A model generated the notes under the pieces. It ran no database searches and was not told the DNA's origin. It worked only from the letters and a program-made list of their open reading frames with translations. Made by a program: the position numbers and the translations under genes. From CAZAMB01 sp964501365 (lineage in GTDB: Bacteria > Planctomycetota > Phycisphaerae > UBA1845), in contig CAZCST010000001.1 of the NCBI GenBank assembly GCA_964501365.1, positions 62,001-126,000 of the forward strand: a stretch of DNA of 64,000 nt, given 5' to 3'. Positions within the stretch are counted from its first letter, which is position 1, and every line of letters starts with the position of its first letter. Below are positions 16,242-25,423 of the stretch, piece after piece.

Positions 16242-18577
16242 TGCGTGGCTCCTACCGCCTGGCGCAGAGACGAATCCTCCTTGCGTGCCTTGGGATAGGC
16301 CACGCGGCCGTGATGGATTCCACAAAGCGACTTGACCAGCGAGTCCTCAACCTGGCGAATGTCTCGCATGGTAATGGCGCATTCGTCGAACTGACCGTCG
16401 TTGAGGCGGTCCACGATGATCTGGTGCACCGTACTCTCGATTCGACCGACCGTGGGCTCGTTCAGCGCCCTCACAGCGCCTTCAACGGCGTCGCAGAGCA
16501 TGAGCACGGCGGATTCCCGCGATTGAGGCTTGGGGCCCTCATACCGAAAGTCCGTTTCGGATACGTCGCGGTCGTTGCGACCCGTGGAGAGTCTCGGCTG
16601 ATTTTCGACGGCGCGGTGATGGAAATATCGAACCAGCGTCGTTCCGTGGTGTTCGGCAATGAACTGGTGCAACACGGGCGGAAGTCGGTATTGCCGGGCC
16701 AGTTCCAGACCATCTTTGACGTGGCCCAAAATGATCAACAGGCTCATCGAAGGCGCAAGGTTTTCATGGCGACTGATGCGACCTTCCTGATTTTCTGTGA
16801 AGTAGGCGGCGCGGTGGATTTTCCCAATGTCGTGATACAGCGCTCCGACCTGAGCGAGCAATCCGTTGGCCCCGATGCGCTCGCACGCCGCCTCGGCAAG
16901 CGTGCCCAGAACCAGACTATGGTTGTAGGTCCCGGTTGCTTCGCGGGCCAGCAACTGCAACAACGGGCGGGTTGGATCACGCCACTCGAGCAGCGTCAGC
17001 GACGTCGCCACGCGGAACCCGCGTTCAAGGAAGGGCAGCAAACCCTGCAGGATAAAAGCGCCAAGGAGCGAACACCCACCGGCCCACGCGGCATGACGGA
17101 CGAGAAAATCCGCATTCTGTCCGTCCCACAAACTCACCGCCGCAGACATCATGGCGGTCACCACACCAGTGACAAGTCCTGTCACCAGCAACTTGCTGCG
17201 CGAGCGGATCTCATCAAGCTGCCATATGACCACGACGATTCCGGCGAACAAGACCAGCAGCACGCTCAGATGCGTATCAAGCATGGTGCGAAGCATGACG
17301 GCGGTGAAACACATGATGCCAATGGCCAGGCGTCGGGGAAAGGCAATGGCCAGCGTGCCACAGGCCGCCACCACTGGCGCCAAAGCCAGTTCCGGGGACT
17401 GCGGCCAGTTCATGTCCAGCACACGGGCGATCGCCAGCGTGAATAGCACAACGCAGACCATCCGGGCACTTTGACCGGGCGTGCCCAGCAGTCGCGGCTC
17501 ATACATGCGGACGTACGCCAGCATCCCCAGGGCAATCACGGCCACGACGAGGCTCAATCCCAGTTTCTTCAGCGATTGTTCCCTTCGCAGATCATAGGCG
17601 AGGCTGGTATGGTCCTCGCGCAGGAAGCGCTCGTAGGCGGTTTGATGCGCCATGAGCAACTCATACTCCGACGCATCCAACGGGCCTGGATGAATGAATG
17701 GCTTGTTGGCCTCAAAAACCGTCATGGCCTCGGGAGTTGCTTCCTCTGCAGCCTTCATAGCTGCAGCCGTTTTATCCTTGTCGTAAATGACGGTGGGCTG
17801 CTCGCGGAACACCTCAGCGACAACGTTCTCGACCGTTTGGCGCAGGCGCAAGTCCGGTACTTTCCGAGCAACGTAGCTCAGCACTCCCTCCATGGCGTTT
17901 ATGTTTTTCTGGGGCGCGAGTTTCTCGTAGAGAACTTCAATGGGTCTTTTGGAGGACTCCTCCGACCGGGTATTCAAGATGATGTGGTTTTCCGTGCTGG
18001 CGGGATTTCGATCTTCGCGGGCCAATTCACTGACAATATACTGCTCTTCCAATGGAAGTCGGTCCACGAGTTCTTGAAACTGACGCAAGCCCTCTTCACC
18101 GCGATCGGAAAGCTCACGGAACCGTTCATATCCAGCCCGATCGGCGGTCGTTTTGGGGTTGTCCAAAGCCTGGGAATACTCCTCAAAGGTTGGTTTCTCC
18201 GACGCAATCTGATACAGCCTCATGAGGTTGGCGCGAATGCGTCCCGAGGTCAGTGCCGGGTCGTTGACGACGTATTGGCTTGGAACCTTGGCCTGCGCGG
18301 CTTCTCGATCCACCTGCGTTCGCTTGGGATCAGGCACCTGGAACTTGACCTTGGCGTAGACGGGCTGGGAAATTCTCTGACCAACGGCGTAGTCCAGCCC
18401 CTCGTCGAGCGCCAGGGCAAGAACCACGCACCCCATGATCAGCACAAATTCGACGGCGGAACTCCAGGAGAACGCGCGGCGAAGCACTCGTTGGAACAAC
18501 ACCCCCGATCGGGAATGTTGCTCGCGAAGTTGTCGCTCCCGACTCCCCCGTTTTGTCATGAATCCCGACATACGCAT
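16238..18577 (-). CDS. pgpH: PgpH-type 7TM-HD phosphohydrolase
   Basis: A 779-aa membrane protein. It has one N-terminal helix (EFVLIMGCVVLALALDEG), an extracytoplasmic 7TMR-HDED domain, a block of about seven helices in the middle, and a cytoplasmic HD domain with NHSLVLGTLAEAACE and the metal motif YHDIGKI. C-terminal metal ligands appear in QFIAEHHGTTLVRYFHH. Relatives hydrolyse cyclic di-AMP, and the phoH-pgpH-ybeY order is widely conserved. TTG 18580 is an alternative start. Its stop overlaps ybeY by four bases. Confidence 0.93.
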   Translation of the reverse strand: MRMSGFMTKRGSRERQLREQHSRSGVLFQRVLRRAFSWSSAVEFVLIMGCVVLALALDEGLDYAVGQRISQPVYAKVKFQVPDPKRTQVDREAAQAKVPSQYVVNDPALTSGRIRANLMRLYQIASEKPTFEEYSQALDNPKTTADRAGYERFRELSDRGEEGLRQFQELVDRLPLEEQYIVSELAREDRNPASTENHIILNTRSEESSKRPIEVLYEKLAPQKNINAMEGVLSYVARKVPDLRLRQTVENVVAEVFREQPTVIYDKDKTAAAMKAAEEATPEAMTVFEANKPFIHPGPLDASEYELLMAHQTAYERFLREDHTSLAYDLRREQSLKKLGLSLVVAVIALGMLAYVRMYEPRLLGTPGQSARMVCVVLFTLAIARVLDMNWPQSPELALAPVVAACGTLAIAFPRRLAIGIMCFTAVMLRTMLDTHLSVLLVLFAGIVVVIWQLDEIRSRSKLLVTGLVTGVVTAMMSAAVSLWDGQNADFLVRHAAWAGGCSLLGAFILQGLLPFLERGFRVATSLTLLEWRDPTRPLLQLLAREATGTYNHSLVLGTLAEAACERIGANGLLAQVGALYHDIGKIHRAAYFTENQEGRISRHENLAPSMSLLIILGHVKDGLELARQYRLPPVLHQFIAEHHGTTLVRYFHHRAVENQPRLSTGRNDRDVSETDFRYEGPKPQSRESAVLMLCDAVEGAVRALNEPTVGRIESTVHQIIVDRLNDGQFDECAITMRDIRQVEDSLVKSLCGIHHGRVAYPKARKEDSSLRQAVGATH

Positions 18578-18640
18578 CAAACTTCATCACCCGCAATGCG
18601 ACAGGATGAAAATCCCGGCGCCATCACAGGCGGTTCAGGG

Positions 18641-19576
18641 TCAATGGAGATTGTAGTCGTACGCCTCGACGACTCTTTGCACGAGGGGATGACGCACGAT
18701 ATCCCCTTTTTCCAGACGCACAGTGGCCACTCCCGGAATGCCGTCCAGGCGGCGAAGGGCATCCGTCAGTCCCAAAACCTCGCCGCCCGGCAGGTCGCTC
18801 TGACTCATGTCACCTGTCACGACCATTTTGCTTCCCTGCCCGAGGCGCGTAAGAAACATCAACATCTGAGATACGGTGCAATTTTGGGCTTCATCGAGAA
18901 TGATGGCCGCTTGATTCAGCGTTCTCCCTCGCATGAAGGCCAGGGGAACAACCTCCAGCACATCATTGGCCAGAAAGCGCTTGACCTGCTCGAAGGGCAT
19001 CATGTCGTGCATCGCGTCCCACAAGGGACGCAGGTACGGATTCACTTTGGCCTGCAAGTCTCCCGGCAGATACCCAAGCTTCTCGCCCGCCTCTACGGCC
19101 GGCCGGGCCAGCACGATTCGTTTGATTTTATGCTGCTTCAGCAGGGACACCGAAACTGCGGCGGCCAGATAGGTTTTGCCGGTCCCCGCAGGTCCCACGC
19201 AAATGGTTAGATCATTTTGCAGGATCGCATCGATATACTGTCGCTGGCCTTCCCCTTTGGGAGTGACCGCCGCGGCGGAATGGAAAACTTCGATCCCCCC
19301 GGGAGTATGGTTTCGATGATTCTGTCCAGCGTGGTCGATCGATTCCTGAAGGGCCTGCTCACTCACGTCCGGGTAATGCTGAAGGCGTCGCTGAAGGTCC
19401 TCCACCACAAGTGCTGCCTTGCGGACGGCGTCGTGCTCGCCGCTGATGTGCACGGCATTTTCGCGGGCGCTGATTCGAACGTCAAAAGCCGCCCGGATCA
19501 GTCGGAGGTTGCGATCCGCTGTCCCGTAAAGGGCTCCGCGGCGCGACGGGTCGTCGATAGGTATGCTAAGTTCCAA
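18641..19576 (-). CDS. phoH: PhoH family ATPase
   Basis: A 311-aa PhoH-like protein. It has an N-terminal KH-like region (RNLRLIRAAFDVRISARENA), then an ATPase with Walker A VGPAGTGKTYLAAAVSV, the family block RIVLARPAVEAGEKLGYLPG, and Walker B-like QAAIILDEAQNCT. PhoH-like proteins are linked to RNA metabolism and sit beside ybeY in many genomes. The only start that keeps the KH region is TTG 19576, which lacks a clear ribosome site. It lies 63 bases upstream of pgpH. Confidence 0.93.
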   Translation of the reverse strand: MELSIPIDDPSRRGALYGTADRNLRLIRAAFDVRISARENAVHISGEHDAVRKAALVVEDLQRRLQHYPDVSEQALQESIDHAGQNHRNHTPGGIEVFHSAAAVTPKGEGQRQYIDAILQNDLTICVGPAGTGKTYLAAAVSVSLLKQHKIKRIVLARPAVEAGEKLGYLPGDLQAKVNPYLRPLWDAMHDMMPFEQVKRFLANDVLEVVPLAFMRGRTLNQAAIILDEAQNCTVSQMLMFLTRLGQGSKMVVTGDMSQSDLPGGEVLGLTDALRRLDGIPGVATVRLEKGDIVRHPLVQRVVEAYDYNLH

Positions 19577-19660
19577 CGAGATACATTAAGGGGCGCTTCC
19601 CTGAAGTTGGCCCCGCTTGCGCCTTATACGAAGGTCGTCAGATTTCATTTTATCCGGAAG

Positions 19661-20680
19661 TCAGGGGACATTCCAAACCCGGGTCAGCAAAAACCACGCA
19701 ACCGGGAGTGTAAAGAGTGGGCTGTCCACCAAGTCCAAAATACCCCCATAATGCGGCATAACGGACCCGGAGTCTTTAATACCGGCATCTCTCTTAAAGC
19801 AAGACTCGAACAAATCTCCGATTTGAGAAAAAACAGAAAGCAAAACACCGAAAAAAAATGCTCTGGTAACTACCCCCAAAGCCCCACCTGGGAATACTTT
19901 TCCGAAGCTTGAGGTCAATTCGGTCCAAATCCACAATGTTCGCTGTGATTGGTTTGCGTCTATGGGGAACCGACCAGGCCAGGCAAAAAAAACGGACGCC
20001 AGCCCGCTGGCAAGCAACCCGCCAATCGCACCTTCAACGGTCTTCCCCGGACTGATGGCCGGAATCAGTTTGTGTCGGCCAATCGCCGAACCAACCAGAT
20101 ATCCTCCGATGTCCGAACTTTTCGTTACAAGGATTACGATGAGTAAGATCCAAATCCCTTGATAGGTCGTCCCGCTCAACCCGCACCGAATCTGCAATCC
20201 AAACGACCCCAGGAACCCCAGATACAGAATGAGTAGCAGTGTGGAACCGCCGTCCTGAATGGCTCCGGCCGGACCATTTCGAAACACGCATGAAAAGCCG
20301 ACGGCCAACACGGCGGCCGCGACGCCAATGAGTTGCCAGTACAGTCCCTCGCTATCGACGATACTTTGTCCCAAATATCCGGCAGGCCCCAACCACGGAA
20401 GTACCACCAGAGCCAGCGTAAAAGCGTAGGCGCTCAAGGCAAACGGGCGAACGCCCTTGGCGCGCAGCAGGGAGAGCAGTTCCATAACAGCACGCGCCAG
20501 CACGATCAGGAACGTCAAGGGAATGATGCTCCCATGCCGGAGGAGTTCCATTGTCGGTCCCGAATGTTCGGCGGCCCACAGCGCTATGATGCGGTCAATC
20601 ACGAAGAGCGACAGGAGGAACGCGATGGCCATTGCGCCAAAGAATACACGCTGCAGGACAATCGCTGCTTTCAATTGCAT
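19661..20680 (-). CDS. cdsA: Phosphatidate cytidylyltransferase
   Basis: A 339-aa integral membrane enzyme making CDP-diacylglycerol from phosphatidate and CTP. The C-terminal signature is SSDIGGYLVGSAIGRHKLIP followed by AISPGKTVEGAIGG, matching the CDS pattern. About eight hydrophobic helices precede and surround it. It is upstream of phoH on the same strand with an 84-base gap and probably shares the transcript. It is somewhat longer than E. coli CdsA at both ends. Confidence 0.93.
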   Translation of the reverse strand: MQLKAAIVLQRVFFGAMAIAFLLSLFVIDRIIALWAAEHSGPTMELLRHGSIIPLTFLIVLARAVMELLSLLRAKGVRPFALSAYAFTLALVVLPWLGPAGYLGQSIVDSEGLYWQLIGVAAAVLAVGFSCVFRNGPAGAIQDGGSTLLLILYLGFLGSFGLQIRCGLSGTTYQGIWILLIVILVTKSSDIGGYLVGSAIGRHKLIPAISPGKTVEGAIGGLLASGLASVFFAWPGRFPIDANQSQRTLWIWTELTSSFGKVFPGGALGVVTRAFFFGVLLSVFSQIGDLFESCFKRDAGIKDSGSVMPHYGGILDLVDSPLFTLPVAWFLLTRVWNVP

Positions 20681-20843
20681 CGTTGATCTCAGATGGTTGG
20701 ATTTCCGCGCCGCGTGGGAACATAAGTCAAGAATCCGGTGCTGTCCAACGAATCAAAACCGTCCCGTACCATGGAAATCCGGCATTGATGACGGTTGAAA
20801 AGTGGAATGTATTCGTGCGCTTCGGGACCCGGCCATGGTCGAC

Positions 20844-21305
20844 TTATCGTCTTGCGCCGGTGGCCGCCGGGCGGCGAATCTTGACTTTCATATCGCGGCG
20901 CGGCGACGCTTTTCCATTGTCCAGGACTTTGATCGCCTTCTTGATATCGGGCACTTTCAGAACCACGTTGGTCTTGCCCGGCATCGTGCCGCTCGTGCAA
21001 TACAAATAACCAACGTTGATGTGCGCCCCGGCAAGACGTTCGCACACGTCGGCGACCGCTCCGGGCCGGTTGGGGAGCGCAACCTCAAGCACCTCCGCTT
21101 CCGTAAACGGAATGTTGAGTCGCTGCAAAGCCAGGCGGGCGGCAACAGCTTCATCAACTGTAAAGCGAAGCACGCCGTGCTCCATGGAGTCCATCATGGC
21201 GACGGCCTCGATGTTGACCTTGGCCTTGGCCAGCTCGCGGAAAATCTGCGAAAGCACGCCGGGCTTGTTCACCAGAAACACTGAAAACTGGACATTCCGT
21301 TGCAT
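20844..21305 (-). CDS. Tandem ACT-domain protein
   Basis: A 153-aa protein of two ACT domains: residues about 5-70 (FSVFLVNKPGVLSQIFRELA) and 72-138 (EVALPNRPGAVADVCERLA). A basic tail follows. Free-standing tandem ACT proteins bind amino acids or related ligands and regulate metabolism; the ligand is not evident. A strong AGGAG lies six bases before the ATG. The 14 bases around that site (21309-21322) are identical to the leader of the 27-aa peptide gene at 35124. Confidence 0.85.
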   Translation of the reverse strand: MQRNVQFSVFLVNKPGVLSQIFRELAKAKVNIEAVAMMDSMEHGVLRFTVDEAVAARLALQRLNIPFTEAEVLEVALPNRPGAVADVCERLAGAHINVGYLYCTSGTMPGKTNVVLKVPDIKKAIKVLDNGKASPRRDMKVKIRRPAATGARR

Positions 21306-21448
21306 AAAAATCTCCTGACTTCCGGGCTCTGCGTTATCGCGAAATAAAAGGTTTCAAATGAGTCCGCAGTATAGCGGAGACGCCCCACTCGCCCAAATCC
21401 AAACGTGAACCGCCCCCAGGTACTGGTCAACTTTGATCGACAGAGTGC

Positions 21449-21510
21449 CACTGGCAGCTTGCTGCCAGTGTTGGCGCGGGTCGGCGAGCCGCCCGTGGCA
21501 CCCAAACTTT
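21449..21510. repeat. Dispersed palindrome (CACTGGCAG-CTTG-CTGCCAGTG)
   Basis: A perfect nine-base-pair hairpin at 21449-21470, followed by GCGGGTCGGCGAGCCGCCCG and GTGGCACCCAA, a composition typical of interspersed repeats. It lies between the two-TM protein gene and the ACT protein gene, both on the minus strand. It could serve as a transcript end but lacks a U-run. Confidence 0.5.
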
Positions 21511-21551
21511 GCCAGTACCCGCCCCACTTTCCTCTCGGAATGAGGCCAATG

Positions 21552-22430
21552 TCAATGAAAAGCGGGTGAGACCGCCAGGGCTTCGTCGGCACGGCGGGTG
21601 AGGATCGGCCTGAGGCGCTCAAAGTCGGCCGCCACAGGATGGTCGCCTAGCAGCGCCGTGATTTGCTCGCCGGTTTGCAGGGCGGCTGCGAAGTCCCGAC
21701 GCCGGATTTCCGTGCCGAACCTGTCCCGCAGCCTCCGCTCAACGCGGTCTTCCAACTCCTGAATCTGCCGGCGAAGCGGTGAAACTGCTTCGTGGTCCGC
21801 CAGGTCCACGATGGCCGAAAAAACCTGGCGACACAGAACCAAATCTTCGTCGGCCATCGCCGACTTCCATTGTTGCAATAAGTCCTTGGTAATGGCGGTA
21901 CCGGCCCCGTTGCTTCGCCCGTTTCCGACCTTGCCAGCTTGTTCCAGTTCAGGAGACGGAACAGTGGGCGCTGCCAACGAGGGACCTTCCGTGCCCCGCT
22001 CCATCGTAGTTACGAGCCGGGGGTAGACATCGCGGTCCAGAGTCGCCGCGGCCAGAACCTTCGGGTCGCCAACGCCGACATTGGCCAGATCGACCAGTGA
22101 CTCTGCCGCTGAAACTGCGGCGTTCGATGCCCTGACGTTGGCCATTGCCAGAGGAATTAAATTTTCGACGCTTTCTGCAAAGCCGTTGAGCGACCGCTCA
22201 ATGTGGGCGATGCGAACCAGGACCTGAAGGGCCGTCCGGGCGATCAACCCCATCGAAAGTGCTCCGCTGATGATGATGAAGCCAAGAAACGTGCCCAGTC
22301 GATCGTGCTGCATCGCCGTGGTGGTTGCGACCACAAAGCCGACGACAATGTACAGACCGGCCACAAGGTACAGCGTGTTCCTGGTGCGACGCACTGATTC
22401 GACAAGTCGGGCGTATGAGTTCATGGCCAT
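21552..22430 (-). CDS. Two-helix membrane protein with helical cytoplasmic domain, unknown function
   Basis: A 292-aa protein I do not recognise. Two hydrophobic helices (about residues 20-38 and 47-68) form an N-terminal hairpin. A long helical region with Ala-rich heptads follows, then a linker rich in Pro/Gly, and a C-terminal helical domain with many charged residues (ELEDRVERRLRDRFGTEIRRRDF). The C-terminal part resembles tetratricopeptide-like helical packing. It is 31 bases downstream of the ylbF-like gene on the same strand. The start is ATG 22430 or 22424. Confidence 0.6.
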   Translation of the reverse strand: MAMNSYARLVESVRRTRNTLYLVAGLYIVVGFVVATTTAMQHDRLGTFLGFIIISGALSMGLIARTALQVLVRIAHIERSLNGFAESVENLIPLAMANVRASNAAVSAAESLVDLANVGVGDPKVLAAATLDRDVYPRLVTTMERGTEGPSLAAPTVPSPELEQAGKVGNGRSNGAGTAITKDLLQQWKSAMADEDLVLCRQVFSAIVDLADHEAVSPLRRQIQELEDRVERRLRDRFGTEIRRRDFAAALQTGEQITALLGDHPVAADFERLRPILTRRADEALAVSPAFH

Positions 22431-22461
22431 TCAACGAAAATCCGTATGACGGAGTTACGGG

Positions 22462-22833
22462 CTATTTGCCGGCGGTATTTTGATTTTGAGTGGATCCCCC
22501 TGCGCGCGATAGCGCTTCCTGTTCGATGCGTTGTGAAACGGAGTTCATGATCTCCAGGAAATCAGCCTGTGCCTTCAGGACCTCCTTGATCACGTTGCTT
22601 CCGACGACTTTCGCATGCAGATCGGCGAGCCTTCTCTTGTCGTCGGGCTCGATGGGCTTGCCCGAGACTTCAAGCTCGTAGATTTTCTGCTGCTGGGTCT
22701 CGTAGTCGGCCAGAAGCTGGCGGTCGGCAAGGCTGTTTTCCAGCGCAACCTGCGCTTCGGCCATTTTGCCGGCGCGAGGGTCCTGAGAAATTCGTTTGCC
22801 CAGCCTGGTGGCCAGGTCTAAGATTTCATCCAT
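22462..22833 (-). CDS. YlbF/YmcA family (DUF964) protein
   Basis: A 123-aa helical protein matching the YlbF/YmcA family: MDEILDLATRLGKRISQDPR at the start, then ADYETQQQKIYELEVSGKPI and VIKEVLKAQADFLEIMN. In Bacillus these proteins form a complex that affects RNase Y and developmental regulation. Here RNase R is encoded divergently 62 bases away, which makes an RNA link attractive but unproven. I use ATG 22833, with GGAG 11 bases upstream; GTG 22845 is possible. Confidence 0.8.
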   Translation of the reverse strand: MDEILDLATRLGKRISQDPRAGKMAEAQVALENSLADRQLLADYETQQQKIYELEVSGKPIEPDDKRRLADLHAKVVGSNVIKEVLKAQADFLEIMNSVSQRIEQEALSRAGGSTQNQNTAGK

Positions 22834-22895
22834 GGTGACACGCACTCCGTCGAACGACTCTACTGTGCGACCATTCTAACAGACAAGAGCATTAT

Positions 22896-25175
22896 ATGCA
22901 GAGCACGTCTTTTGCCGAGCGCATCCTCAGTTTTGTTTATGCCAGGGGCTACAAGCCCCACCGACTTGCGGAATTAAGCGAAGCCCTGGGAATCGGTGAA
23001 GGTGAGCAGGGCGATTTCCACGACGCCTGCAAAGCCCTCATGGACAGCGGACGCATCGTTCTAGGCTCGCGCAACACTGTTTCGATCCCCGATCCCCCCC
23101 GCCGGGTCTCGGGAACCTACCGGGCCAATCCCAAGGGGTTTGGATTTCTCATTCCCGACACGCCACGCACTCACGGAGATTTGTACGTTCCGGAAAATGC
23201 GACCAAGGGGGCCATGACCGGCGACCGAGTTTCGGCGGAGGTGCGGAAAAAGGGCAAACGCGAAGGAAAAATGCTCTTCGAGGCCCACATTACGGAAATC
23301 CTCCAACGCGGCCAGAGTCGGTTTGTCGGGAATTTGCAGCGCCAGTCGGGCCAGTGGTACATCATTCCCGACGGCTCCACTCTTCACGCTCCCATTCTGA
23401 TTGATGATCCGAAAGCCAAGCGGGTCAGTGTCGGGGTTCAAGCCGTCGTAGAGGTCGTCAGCTATCCCACGCAAAGAGCGCCGGCACGCGGCGTCATCGT
23501 GAAAGTCCTGGGGCCGGCCGGTGATCCCGGCGTCGATGCCCAGAGCATCATCGAGCAATTCCAGCTTCCCGGAGAGTTTCCCGACGACGCCCTCGCCCAG
23601 GCACGAAAAATGGTGGCCGGCTTTGACCCGGAACACGCAGCCGATGGCCGGCTGGACCTGCGCGAAATCACAATCATTACCATTGATCCCGTCGACGCCA
23701 AGGACTTCGACGACGCCATTTCTCTCACGCGTGACGATCGCGGGCTTTGGGAATTGGGAGTTCACATTGCCGACGTGGTGCATTTTGTACCGGAAGGCGG
23801 GCCGCTCGATCAGGAAGCACGGGAGCGAGCCAATAGCGTTTACCTGCCGGACATGGTGATTCCCATGCTCCCGGAGGTGCTGTCGAACGGCGTCTGCTCT
23901 CTGCAGGAAGGCGAGCCGCGCCTCACCCGGAGTGTTTTCATCACCCTGGACTCACACGGCGTGGTAAAAAAGACGTCATTCGCCAATTCCATCATTCAGT
24001 CCACGAAGCGTCTGACGTATGAGCAGGCCAGCGCGGCCCTGGACGGCAAACCGGGACGGTTGGGTGTCAAGGTGCTCGCCTTGCTGCGCGACATGGATGA
24101 ACTGGCGCGAATCATCCGGCAGCGGCGGCTGAAGCATGGCATGTTAAGCCTGCACCTGCCCGACAATGAACTGGTGTTCGACGATGCGGGCATGGTGGTT
24201 GATGTGGTTCCGGAGGATACCAGCTTTTCTCATACCATCATCGAAATGTTCATGGTGGAGGCCAATGAAGCCGTGGCCCGCCATTTTCACCAAAAGGATA
24301 TTCACACGCTCCGGCGAATCCATGAGAGTTCCACCAAGCTCGTCGATGGCTCACTCAGGCGATTGGTCAAATTCCTGGGGCACGAAATCCCGGCGCATGC
24401 AACGCACCGCGACCTTCAAAAGCTACTCGACGCCGTCAAGGGAAGAGACGAGGAATTCGCTGTCAATCTGGCAGTCCTTCGTTCCATGGAGCAAGCGGAG
24501 TATTCGCCGCGCAACATCGGCCATTTTGCACTTGCCAGCGATCACTATTGCCATTTTACGTCACCCATACGGCGATATCCCGACCTTGTCGTGCACCGAA
24601 TGCTCGACTCCCTGCTTCGAGGTGAGCGTGCAGACGGTGTGGAAAAGGAGGCACAAGGGCAGGATCTCGAATCACTGGGAACTCACTGTAGTGCAAATGA
24701 GCGTCGTGCCGAGGCTTCCGAACGCGAGCTCAAGTTAATTTACATACTCCGACTCCTGGAAAAACAAATCGGCGATCATTACAAGGGCGTAATCACTGGC
24801 ATCGCCCAGATTGGATTATTTATCCAGCTTGACCGGTTCCTGGTGGAAGGGCTGGTCCGTTTTGATCGATTGACTGACGACTGGTGGGAAGTCGATCCCG
24901 ATCGGGCATGGGCAATTGGACAGCGCTCAGGTCGCAAATTCCGCATTGGGGATCGAGTCACGGTGAGTACCTCTCGCATTGACATTCCCCAGCGCAAACT
25001 CGACCTTCAGATTGTGGAACCACCGATGGGGTCCTTTGTCGCCCAAAGCAATGCAAAACCCAGGCGCTCAATCAACGAAAAGGGTAAGCATCATAAATTC
25101 AAATCCGAACCGCGTGCCAATCGCGGCAAGCCAAAAGGACGCAGTTCCTCACGGCGAAAAAAACGTAAACGCTGA
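22896..25175 (+). CDS. rnr: Ribonuclease R (3'-5' exoribonuclease)
   Basis: A 759-aa RNase II/R enzyme degrading structured RNA. It has an N-terminal winged-helix region, cold-shock domains (VSGTYRANPKGFGFLIPD), an RNB catalytic domain with the Asp cluster ITIDPVDAKDFDDAISLT, and the block HYCHFTSPIRRYPDLVVHR. An S1 domain (YKGVITGIAQIGLFIQL) follows, then a Lys/Arg-rich tail (KGRSSSRRKKRKR), as usual for RNase R. The length is normal. The ATG at 22896 has only a weak ribosome site. Confidence 0.96.
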   Translation: MQSTSFAERILSFVYARGYKPHRLAELSEALGIGEGEQGDFHDACKALMDSGRIVLGSRNTVSIPDPPRRVSGTYRANPKGFGFLIPDTPRTHGDLYVPENATKGAMTGDRVSAEVRKKGKREGKMLFEAHITEILQRGQSRFVGNLQRQSGQWYIIPDGSTLHAPILIDDPKAKRVSVGVQAVVEVVSYPTQRAPARGVIVKVLGPAGDPGVDAQSIIEQFQLPGEFPDDALAQARKMVAGFDPEHAADGRLDLREITIITIDPVDAKDFDDAISLTRDDRGLWELGVHIADVVHFVPEGGPLDQEARERANSVYLPDMVIPMLPEVLSNGVCSLQEGEPRLTRSVFITLDSHGVVKKTSFANSIIQSTKRLTYEQASAALDGKPGRLGVKVLALLRDMDELARIIRQRRLKHGMLSLHLPDNELVFDDAGMVVDVVPEDTSFSHTIIEMFMVEANEAVARHFHQKDIHTLRRIHESSTKLVDGSLRRLVKFLGHEIPAHATHRDLQKLLDAVKGRDEEFAVNLAVLRSMEQAEYSPRNIGHFALASDHYCHFTSPIRRYPDLVVHRMLDSLLRGERADGVEKEAQGQDLESLGTHCSANERRAEASERELKLIYILRLLEKQIGDHYKGVITGIAQIGLFIQLDRFLVEGLVRFDRLTDDWWEVDPDRAWAIGQRSGRKFRIGDRVTVSTSRIDIPQRKLDLQIVEPPMGSFVAQSNAKPRRSINEKGKHHKFKSEPRANRGKPKGRSSSRRKKRKR

Positions 25176-25366
25176 GATATTCAGCCGCACTCTACGAAAT
25201 ACGAGACGTATCGTGATCAGAAATAGGCATGTGTCCAGCAGCGATACACACCCTGGTCCCGGCATATTCCCAACCAAATGCCATACATTCGCCTCAGGAT
25301 TGGCATGGGATTGAAATCAGTCTGACAATCAATGACCGCGTCGCTCATCAGACAGGGAATTGTGAC

Positions 25367-25395
25367 TTGTCATACTCCATGCATTGACCTAATCT
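25367..25395 (+). promoter_or_regulatory. Predicted sigma-70-type promoter for the C2H2/AT-hook gene
   Basis: TTGTCA (25367-25372), a 17-base spacer, and TAATCT (25390-25395). Transcription would start near 25402, just before the GGAG ribosome site at about 25410-25413 and the ATG at 25424. The match is by eye only. Confidence 0.4.
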
Positions 25396-25423
25396 ACGCG
25401 CGGTTTTGAAGGAGAAACAACAA

